A stretch of 64,000 bases of DNA, taken from positions 12,673,559 to 12,737,558 of the forward strand of contig NC_088717.1 in the NCBI RefSeq assembly GCF_963576615.1, given 5' to 3'. The notes beneath the pieces were generated by a model. That model did no database searches, was not told the origin of the DNA, and worked only from the letters and a program-made list of their open reading frames with translations. Shown piece after piece: positions 12,501 through 24,500 of this stretch. This DNA is from Watersipora subatra. Lineage: Eukaryota; Bryozoa; Gymnolaemata; Cheilostomatida; Watersiporidae. Position 1 is the first letter of the stretch. Every line of letters begins with the position of its first letter. Position numbers and translations under genes: made by a program.

Positions 12501-15500
12501 TATCGTCTCTGACCAGCGAGGTGGCTCTATTTCATCAATGCATTTCTGCAAAGTAGCATTTGATAACTATTAAACAGGATATGTTTGAAGGTCACTCATA
12601 GCTCATTATTTCCAAGTCAAGGTGATAAATAATACCTTAAAGGTTGACTTGCAACAAAATTCACATTACAGTTATTTAATATAAAAAGTTTCACCATGTC
12701 TTACTTTGTTGTGTTGTAGGTGCAAAATATGTGGAAATGTAATTACAAGCTCTTAAAAGCTCAAAAACGAACAATTAATCGCAGCCACATACAGACCGCC
12801 GTAGTTTGGATTCTTTTTTCAAAATAACTCAAATGTGACGTAGCTGTGGTAGATGGTTTCTGTTTACACTTTCATGCAGCCTTATTCGTCGAAATATTTT
12901 CACAAATATACTTTACGCATTCAATAAAACCATGTCTATTGTTCTTACGCGTCTGTTTTATCGTCATTGTAATGCTGTCACTTTTAGCAGTGATATCCTA
13001 TAACTTACCGTAAAAATTCGTTTAATTTTTAGCCTTAGCTTGAAGGAGTACATATCATTGTCTGATAATCATGACGAGCCTGTTGGTCACTTGTGATAAT
13101 TGAAAAGTGCTGCAGAAATTATTTGCAAAGTATTGGGTCACATGATCAGATTACAACCTGTCGATTAGATCAAACGAAAACAGAACTGTAAAGTAGCGAG
13201 CATCTATATTTGATACGGGGTCTTCGGTAAAACCCGAAGTGTTTGTCATAAAATAGTGCTACAATAAGTTTTATATTGAGCTTTTTATTGGCCTTTCAAT
13301 TCACGTGAGAACATCACGTGACAAGAAAATAACCAAATTTCATGACTACGTCATCAAAATAAAGAGATTCCAATCTACAGCAGCTTTTTGTCTTTGAGCT
13401 TTTAAGAGCTTGTAATCACATTTCCACATATTTGGCACCTACAAGACAACAGAGTAAAACATGGTGAATCTATTGATACCAAATAACTGTAATGTGAATT
13501 TTGTTGCAAGCCAACCTTTAAGATAAAAGTATTTATTCTTGCTTCATTTTCCGCTATCTTTCAATATTGAAGCTAGCTTGTTGAAAAATCAAGTAGGATT
13601 TATGGTAGTAGTGGCAATACTAGTTGTACTCATCATAATGGATTAGCTTAAGGAGTAACCGCAGTAGTAGCAGCACTAATAGCAGTAGTAGCAGTAATAT
13701 TAGTAGTAGTAATAGTAGTACTATTAGTAGTAGTAATAGTAGCAGTAAGAGTAGTAGTAGAAGTAATAGTAGGAGTATTCGTAATAGTAGTAGTAGCGGT
13801 AGCAGTACTAGTAGTGGTAATAGTAGTATTAGTAGTAGCAGTAGTGGTAGTAGCAATAATAGTGGTAGTAATAGTAGTTGGAATGGTGGTAGTAGCTGTC
13901 TAAGGAGTTATGTCAGTTTTAATATTGTAATTTATTAAATTCGTGATCCAAAAGCCTCCTTCAAAGCAAACACTAACAACAAACGAATGAGTGACAAATA
14001 AACAAAACAATAATAAGCGACGCATGATAATGGGGGCTAATGAACGGACGTCTACAGCTCTTTTCCATAATTTTCATAAACTGTTCACGCTTACCTAAGT
14101 TGCACAAAAACATTCTAAATATTATAACAATTCACCAAACTTCCACGTAGACCAAACCACGTAGACCAAGTTCTACGTGATTCTACATGATACGGGCTCC
14201 CTCCATTAAGAAAAGATGGACAAATAAGGTTACAATCGACACACTTATTCATACATTGTAATGGCTGATTGTAATATAGAGAAGGCGGCTGATCATACCT
14301 GAGCCTTTGCCAGTAAATCACTGCTGGCCTGCTTCACGTTGAGCAATGCACCGTTCCACGCGTCTTGAGAGGATAAATTCTTTGGTGGAGACTGCCTCGC
14401 CGACTTATCGTTTGTCTCCATAAAATTAGGTGATTGCGCTTTGTCATAACTTGTGCTCCTCTTGGCATGCGATTGCGCAGAAGGTGGGGTGACTCTGGTG
14501 GTGCGTTTACTAGAGTTGTTCGTTGCATGCCTGACAGAAGCGTGGAGGGCAAACATACTCTCAACTAAAAGAGGCTGCTTTGTACACAACTCCATCAGAT
14601 GCTTCGACTACAAAAGGATAAGCAGCCCAAATGCTGTGTGTTAGAATGCCAAGTGCTAGAAACCTGACAACTGAAGTCATAGAATGTATGATTAATGCAG
14701 ACATTTTTTGAAAATAGACAACTGAATAGTGCTCAGGATATACATTAGAAAATATTGGGCTTTTTTAGGTAGAGTAAAGGCGCCAGTTATGATTTTCAAT
14801 ACAATTAAAAGACAATCACTGACCATCATTACCTCACACAGCTTTCTGAATAAAACAGAAAACCATAAACAAATAATGCTCACACAAGACTGCTTAAATC
14901 TGACGGTGTAAATAAATAGATATGCAACACTATTATAGACTCACATTATAGACAAGATAACCAAAATTTTACAGCAAAATGAAAGTCAATACTAAATTTC
15001 CTAATAAAAATCAATGTTTTTCCATGTCAATCTCTTGAAAAACTGATAACAAAAATGGGAGTGAAACAGATTTACAGAAATAATCAAAACATACATTTTG
15101 AATGACACAATAGAAAGGCTCTACAAGTAATCATGATGACATACACCAACGCAAACAAAGCTATCTTTCTAACCTTTTCTTGAAAAGAATCCATAGACTC
15201 CTTTAGAAGTTCCTTATCTTGAACTTGGCAAGCAGCTGATATCTTTTCACACTCAGTAACCAAAGAGTTCCTAAGATGATTCAGCTCATCAGAGGCATTC
15301 AACTGGCATGAAAATACTAAGAGTCAAAAAAGGCAATCCTTTCATGTTTAGATTATGTAGAGATCAAAACATGCATTCAAAACTATCACTATATTCTGCT
15401 AAAAAGCTGGGAAACCATCAGGTAGGATTGCGAGCTTGCTCCAAACAACCGGTTTAAACAGAAAGGATTATCCAAATTATTTTCCTTTAATGCTATTGGT

Positions 15501-18500
15501 AAATTTAAATGACAGCAACTCAAGCCTTTGTAATCGATGAATGTGAAACCATCTATATATATATATATATATACTTCAAAGTATTTCGTCTCTGGATCTG
15601 TCATTCCGGCTATAGCTATAGCACACGCTGATTATTTTACTGATGCGGCCACGCATTACGATGCCACTGTTAAGAAATATTTTTTGTAAGATTCAATTAC
15701 TATATCTGGGGTCAAGACCAATTCTTCTCACACGGACAATTAAATTGAAATATTTTGGGACCGATGTATATGTAACACGATGCTTCTTTGTCTTTTTTTT
15801 GTTAGGGCAAACTTGTTTGGCCCACGAAATCAACAATAATTTATCTCAAAATTGAAATTTGATGATTAGTGTACCGATTATATACGTTATTAAAAGATAC
15901 ACGTCACTGAACTCGCCATGGCGCGTTATCTATATCAGTTATATCCAGTCTTCGTTATAATAAACACGATTCGCTAACGCAAATTTTGAAAGTTTACGTA
16001 AAGTTTGAAGTTTACTAAAATACGTACTAAAACTTCCATCAAGTATGTGTTTAGTAAATTAAATTCATTTAAGTTAAGTCTTGAAGGTAAGAACTCTCAT
16101 TGTAATGTTATATCTTCCAGATCATAATCACAAAATGCACTAGTCATTGTAGGTACCTATAGTTACCAAGGTTGACGTAGGTACTATTTTTAATGATGAT
16201 GATTTTTACCAGGAGGTGATTGCATTAGATAATGACTATGGATTTCTACACCACTCTACGTACGTCTATAACCTACGATATTTTCGCATGCAAATTTTCG
16301 CATACCAACGCTCAAACAAACTGAAACCATATAATTGTATACCAAATACTTTTTATTGTAATCAAAGCGAAATAGACTATATTTAGCCACTACTCTCTAA
16401 TGAGTTCACATTTACATTTAAACAACTTTACATTTTTATTTTTCTTTATAATTTATTTCAACGGAACACTTCTTTCAAGTTGTGAAATTTTAAACTTACA
16501 ATTGTTTGAAAACTTTTACAGTTGTTTTATTTATTTTTAATTTAGTTGTCCTGCACAAAATCTGTTCCTCATGATATGAAGTTTGAATGTTACAGTTGTT
16601 TGACAAAGTTTGAAAACCTTTACAGTTGTTTTATTTATTTTTAATTTAGTTGTCCTGCACAAAATCTGTTCCTCATGATATGAAGTTTGAATGTTACAGT
16701 TGTTTGACAAAGTTTGAAAACCTTTACAGTTGCTATTATTATCTCTTAATTTATTTCAACTACACAAAACACTTTTCTAATGATATGTAGTTAGAAAGTT
16801 AGAATGTCAAATACTGTTATATATTAAATGCAAATCGATTTTCTGTCCAAAGACTTTTTAATCACCCGGGCAATGCTGGGTAGCAAACCTAGTTGATGTA
16901 TTGATCAATTGAAATGAGCCGTCTTCATTGGACAGATTACAATTTCCAATGTCACTACTTTTATCTGAAATCAGCTGCATTTGAGATTCGTTCAAAAATA
17001 CTCGCATGTTTGTTGTTAATAATAGGGCACTTTTAAGTCAATGTTCAGTAGTCAAAAATGGTTTAGCGCAGTGTGAATGTCAAGGCATTTTATTTATGTG
17101 TCACAGTAGCAGTTGTTTTAGATGTGCAATCTTTCTCTCAATCACAAAAACCTGGTAATAAAGAAAAATAATTTAGATAGTGCTTTCTGTTTTCGTTTTA
17201 ATTATAAACAAGCTTAATGATAGATTGTTTCACATAAACATTGTGTATGTTTTTGCCCTAAATCATAAGGCATGAGGAATGAGAAAAAGAAAATAATACA
17301 TAAATATCAACCACTAGCCGCTAGGAACCAAATGGTTCCTACGAAATTTTCTCCAGTGACAGAAAGCAACAACACCAGCTATGCACGGGCTAACAGGTGG
17401 TCTTATGGCCGGTCATATTAGAGGCTTTTTTCATCTAGAAAAATATATTAAATGTTGGTGAATGGGCAGACGACTCCTTGTGGAGCTAACTGTTAACGAA
17501 ACTAATGTAAGATAGCAAAGCAAAGCGCATTAGCTGGAGTAACTAGCAACCTTTTCATCGCTGACCAATTAGCTGCTATCATATCCTTTTAAGGGTACAA
17601 TATTTCATAACTGGACGGCCTCTCCTCAGATGCGCACCTGCTGCAGATGCACACAAGTGACATCTGCAGCAGGTGGACAGACTTACGACGTGCAGTTGTT
17701 TCTGTAAGAGAGATGAGTGGGCCGCAGAGGCTGAGTAAGACTTGAGAATCCTATTCATTCCTCCGTGTTTGAATCCTCGGGCGTGAGCAGCAAAAGCCCC
17801 AACTGTGATCATGTCATGACTAGAACCTACAAGAATAGCAAAGAAGTCAGCTGCCTACAACAGCATTTTTGCTGCTACAAATCTTGGAGTACTTGAAATA
17901 AAAATTAAAATGCACATTTCATAATTCAATCTAAACACGAAATCTCACCAAAACTGAAACAGAAGTTTGGTGCTTATGTGTGAGCCTTTATGTGTAGGAA
18001 GTTAGCACCTGGACGCTGATGGAGTTATCTTCACACTGCCTCATATACAATAATTTAACTCTAGTGAACCAACAAACCTTCTACATTATTCGTAATAAAG
18101 CTGCTCTGAACCAGCCAAAACCTCTTTTGATGGATGTCAGAGTATTTAGGTCTGCAGAGCGAATATATGCATCATAAATCTTTCTCTGTGCTTATTATAA
18201 CTTTCTAAAATGTTCCGAAATCAATGCAAAGCTTATAACTGATCAATATTGAAGGTTAAAGATGATTGATGATGTTTGTGCACTGCTTTTGCCTTCTTAC
18301 GCTTTTCATGCTTGTTATATAATTGGTTTATGCTTTTATATTACCATTTCGTAAGAAAGCCTAAAAAGCTTATGACAGGTTGGCAGAGAGTCACTCGCTC
18401 TGATGAATGAGAATAAAGAGGTTGTAACGCTTTTGAAGAGTCTAAAAGTTAAATATAATTGTACGACAGATTAGGCTAACAAAGCACATGCTAGTAAGAA

Positions 18501-21500
18501 CACAGGCTAGAAAGAAAAATGCTCTATGCATCTATTATAAGGCAAAACCTTTTTATTACCTGTGCAACGCCGGACCTTCAGTAGTAGTAATATAATTTTT
18601 TTATATTATTTTTTTGGAAAGCTTAAAAACCCTATGCCAGATTGGCAGAGTGTCACTCGCTCTCATGAATGAGAATAAAGAGGTGGTACAGTTTTTGAGA
18701 GGTCCAACAGTTACATATAATTATAAATTAAATTTTGCTTTGTATTTGCTGCTCAATCAAACTGGTTAGTAAATAAAGCACATAAATGTGAGAATTTTCA
18801 GACAAAAACAGACAAATTTTTAAACATTTTAGTACCCCAAGAACCATTCACAAAATGCGAAGCTATAATGAAGTGGATAGAAGTGTAATTTCAACATCTA
18901 CCAAAAAACAAAAAGTTTTTGTTTGTTAGAAACACTCTCTATATTTCAAATACCATTGAGTATTTCTAACAATAACTTTGCTTATTCATGTGCTTGCTGG
19001 GGGTTGAACCCTGACCAGCTGTTCCACTGTCAGGCACCCTAGACCACTGGACTACAGCTGCTCCTTTCTAACATAACCAACTGTCACCCAAGGAGCCTAC
19101 ACACAAGTGACAGTAAGCTGCCATGTACATTAGCTCACTCGCACTACCTGTTTGATTGAATTCATTATGCACTAGCAGTCTGTGTATATGGAGGTTGATA
19201 GGAATGGTTTCCAGGGTCTGCTCTCCCTTTAGTACAGTAGCCTTAAATGTCTGTCGTGGATGCTTGGTGTTGAGAAGATGAATGGTGGTGGATAGATAGT
19301 CCGAGAACTCGGTAAGTCGCTCAAACAATTGCATTTTCTGACTGTCTATACGAGTCTCTACCTGCAGACAACAATCTAGAAAAGTATAATCGCATCAGCT
19401 GAACAGAGCATGTAACATGAGTAAAGCCTGGTGCCCATATACGTCGTAAAGCACCGGTTACAGCACCGCAGGCTATTAGAGGTGAAATGGGAACCTAAGC
19501 GCCGAGTACCGCCGAGGGCAACGCAATAGTTTAGCGCTGTTCAAATTTCGCACAAGGCCGCAAACAAAACCTTCCCGAAATGCATTGTACGGGTGAAGGT
19601 CACCATTATAGTGACTGCATGGCGAGCGAACATTTTATTTCATTATGCAATTATGTTTAGCGACGCAGCTTATATGTGAACAGATGCCGCTGAGCTTAAC
19701 GTCGCAAGCGTTTTGCTGCGCAAGTTACCAGCGCAGGTTACCAGCGGAGTCTCGCAATCGATATGGGAACCAGGCTTTATATACTCACAGTGTTAGCGTT
19801 GTAATAGTATAAACCACTACCAAAGTTTATTTTATTGAACCTTAGGTTAGCCACAATGCATTGTCAGCAGCAATGACCTAAGGGTCAAGAATGCCTGTCT
19901 AACAAACAAACGGGGGTTCAATTTCCAGAAGAGGCCACTGGTGGTCTCACATTCAGCCTTAACCCGTTCACTGCCGTAGACGCATGTATGAGTTTTCTAT
20001 GGTCAACTGCCGTAAACACACTTTTGCGAATTTCCCATCAATTGCGTAGTAATTTAATTATTTCTTGATAACATTAGCAACGATCTTTAAGGCTTTTATG
20101 GTAGTGACAATGTTGGACGAAGATTTCTCTATAAAATTAGCTTAAAAGAGTGAAGCAATTTTAAATCTTTGTTTGGGAATTTCCAACTCTAAAACTAACA
20201 TTTTTTGTGTAAGTTTTGCAAGTACCTCTGAGTCAGAAAACAAATAATTACTTATGTTGATGAAATTATAGCCGATTCAGATTCAGATTTTCGTGATTAC
20301 ACAGGTAATTAAAATAGCAGCACTGACTCTGATGGTGGTGAAAGTAATAGTTTTGTAAGAATAAGGAACATTGTAGAGGATCGTTTTAGCTTCAAAGCGA
20401 TCGTAGCTTCACATCGCTTTATCAATGCACAAAGTATAGATACATTGAAATTTTTGCATAGCAGTGTTTGTTAACGCATTAGCAAAATAAAATATATAAC
20501 CAGAACATTCTAGATGGAGTTTGAAATTGAAAAAATATTGTATACATATCATGAAGCAACATCGGCAATTTTCGGTCAAATGGCTGGTAGTAAGCCGATA
20601 GCTAAATTTATACATGGACGGCAGTGAAAGGGTTAAAATTGTTGACAGCAACTGGGCATGTCTCCAGCCATCAAAGTTTCCTTGCCATTGGACTCAGAAA
20701 CGGCCAGTCAATATCACAGAGCCATACTTTGTGCAATGTTGTTGAAAAACACGCACAACCTCTGCTTGCACTAAAGTAAACAGACGTCGAGGCTCTATCT
20801 CCAAGGGAATGCTCACACAATATCTTTGGCCCTATTGCCAGCATAGTTCAACAAAATGAAGCAATTACATGTACTATATCAGATGTTCTTCTTGATATAA
20901 CCATTGCTTTTTTTGGAGTTCTACCTGAGCCTTTTTATAGCCTGCCGAATGCTATAATCAGACAAAATAACTAGAAGTTATATCAATTTTTTTGAAATTC
21001 AAGTAGATGGTAATTTTGTTTACTGCGAAACGGGATACACATTTATAGACAAAGCCAGAGATACTATCACCGACAGTAATCATACCTATAATATGCCTTG
21101 AAAATAATACACAAGGGTATCAGTCCTTCCCTCCCACCATCCAAGGTTATTCTAGTGCTGCAGGTTTAAACAAGAACATGCGGGAGATGACAAGAAACGG
21201 TGTGAAATTAATTTTAATTTCAATTAATTAGTTTTAAAGTAATTTCAAACTGGCTATTGTGTAATTTACTAAAGCCCATTTATGGCATCTAAAAAGGTAA
21301 GCATAATAATAAGATTGTGAAAGAAAAAGATTTACATACAGCGAAATATTTTGAGCTTCCCATCTTTCAACAGCGTTGTGAATTTTTTTTATGTTTCTAA
21401 GGAGATTAAAAACTGATGAGTATTTTATAAGTATACAATATTATTTTGTATTATTTTGTAATTCTATTATTTTGTAAGTATACAATATACTGTTCTATTA

Positions 21501-24500
21501 TTTGTAAGTATACAATATACTGTTCTATTATTTGTAAGTACACAATATACTGTTCTATTACTTGTAAGTATACAATATACTGTTCTATTACTTGTAAGTA
21601 TACAATATACTGTTCTATTATTTGTAAGTATACAATATACTGTTCTATTATTTGTAAGTATACAATAAACTATTCTATTATTTTGCAGCCTGACTAATGG
21701 TATTTGACTAAAATGTTGTTATAGTAGAATTATTCAAAGTGTTATAGAGGGAGATAAACTGTCGGATATAGCAGGTTCAACAACTCACGGTAAAGAGCTG
21801 ATGTAGCGAGTCAAGCCACTGGTTATTCTCATGCAGCACAAACTTCCTGTAAGAAAATAACAGGTACGTAAATGATAGTCTTGCTAGTGGTCTACTCTAG
21901 CGCATGCAAACACAAAAATACTGATCTATCTATAGCCCTGCATTATGGATACACAGCTTAAGTCAAGAAATTTTACCTCTTACCGGCTACAACTACCGCA
22001 AACAATTGGTAGCCTGTAAATTTATGGTGCACTGAAGAGGCATCGATATTTTAATACATTTGACACTACAACGTTCAAAATTCAACATTAAAATATATTA
22101 AAATAGTTTAATATATTAAAATATTTTAATATGTTAAAATATTCTGCTGAATAATCAACTAAGTGAAAATACCCTAGGAATGAGGAAAGAGAGTTTGGCA
22201 AAACAAAAGGGAATGAACGGTGATACGAACATGGATTGTTACAAACTAATCACACCCTATGCAAACACAAGAGAAGTTGCGAGTAGTCAAGCAGAGCAAA
22301 CATTACTACAATGTTTGTCCGAGAAGAGCCAGAAATAACAATAAACTGAGAAAATGACCTTCACCTTGATCAGCTAAAAAATAGATAAGACCAAATGATA
22401 CTGAGTATTCGACGGAGCGACTGTGTAACAACAGTATATTATTTAGGGGTAAATAAAAAGACATAGTGACAAGTGAGCTAGAAAACAACTAAAGAACAGT
22501 GACAAAAAGAGAAAACAATCAGTCAAACATAAAATTGGCAGAAAAACAGATTACAGATAAACCAATAGATGGACAAACAGAGAGAATTTTAGCGCTGTGA
22601 ATTCTGAGTACAACACTTAATTTAGCGCTCAGATACACACCTATACTTTAACTTTTAGAGAAGACTGTATTTTTCGTTTTAGGCATATGATTAAGGCAAG
22701 ACTCGGAGAAACTGATGAAATAACCAATCACTAAATCACAGTTTCAACCTTCAACTTTTAAGACGATTGACGAGGTTATAGAGCTGGTGTCACTGTATAC
22801 TGTGTACTCAGCAAAGCAACCACTAAGCCAAAAGTCCATAGGCCAAAAGTCCATAAGCCAAATGTCCAATAGACCAAATATTCATTAAAGCAAATGTTCA
22901 TTAGACCAAATGTTCATTAGACCAAATGTTCATTAGACCAAATGTTCATTAGACCAAATGTTCATTAGACCAAATGTTCATTAGACCAAATGTTCATTAG
23001 ACCGAATGTTTATTAGAGCAAATATTCATTAGACCAAATGTTCATTACACCAAATGTTCATTAGACCAAATATTCATTAGACCAAATGTTCATTAGAGCA
23101 AATGTTCATAAGACCAAATATTCATTAGAGCAAATGTTCACTAGACCAAATGTTCATTAGACCAAATATTTATTAGACCAAATGTTCATTAGACCAAATG
23201 TTCACTAATCCAAATGTCCATTAGACCGAATGTTCATTAGACCAAATGTACATTAGACCAAATGTCCATTAGACCAAATGTCTATTAGACCAAATGTTCA
23301 CTAGACCAAATGTTCATTAGACCAAATGTTCACTAGACCAAATGTTCATTAGACCAAATGTTCATTAGACCAAATTTCTGTCGGCTATAAGTCTGGGTAC
23401 CAACTCAAGCGATTGTACTAAAGCAATTTTTGCTGTAATCTCTTTTGCTTACATAATAGAAACCTTGATTACCCTCATTTTCCACATCTTTGCTTTAAAA
23501 AATGCAACATAACCTCCGTGCTCGACCTTAATTCATTTGGACTGGGTGGTCAAGCACCCGTTTGTTCAAAAGCTGAAACCCATTCCCCCAAAAGAAACAA
23601 CGTTATTTTAATCTCTAAGAAATACCTAAAAGACTAAAAAAACATGTGTTTAAACAACAATAAAAATACTTAATGTGTACATATATGATAAAGAATAAAT
23701 ATACACAGTATAGAAAACTTTGTACATCATAACTTCTTGTCTAAGCAGAGGTTTAAACGGAGAAGACTAAATACTTACAAGAAGGTAACAGGAAGAATAA
23801 AAGTGAGTCGACTCTCTGCCATCATTTCACACACACTCAGTTTATGATTGTTCAAAGAGGGAAATCTAAACGCCTGTGACAGAAAAACGGGTTTACGTTA
23901 TCACACTTCGCCGTTACAACTTTAGCAAGAGAATAAAAGGGAAATATAAAGGTGTGGCAACTAGAGAGCCTCGTGTTTAAATGAGTGCATCTCTTGACTG
24001 TTGCATCCGAAGCGAGCAAATAAGCTGTCAGGCAAACAGATTAGCATGTTCGACAAGTAAATAGAAATTGTAAAACGGAGAGCAAAAATATCTTTCTTTA
24101 ATAATCAATCATGCACTTTTTGCTCTCCAAATAGCCTAGCCATCTTAAGAGGGCCAACCAGCTATTTCCTGTTTTATTTTCATGCGAATCCGTTTTGAGT
24201 GAATAAACCGGTTCTGTTGAGAGAATGACAGCCGGATTCAGTAATAATGTATCAACCAATCATACGAGGCATTTAGCTGTGTCAGATAAACCTAATATAA
24301 TAAAATCTGTTTGATTCATGCTTTTCAATTTTGCTTGCAGTGATGCATCTTCGAGCCGGCATTGAATGCTTCGTGTCAATGAATGTGTGGCCACAGACTA
24401 AGGAGAATAAGAAAGCTATCGCATGCACAACTAGAGATTAGAATAAAAGCACACCGCGTATATTAGTATTTATCTCCTTGTTCCAATTGAACTGGATTAA

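Noticed and set aside
13620..13856. 78-codon Leu-rich open frame
   Set aside because: It is the minus-strand reading of the AGT trinucleotide tract; no other coding signal.
21446..21697. 83-codon repeat protein ([10 protein letters not shown] units)
   Set aside because: It is a 30-bp minisatellite artefact.
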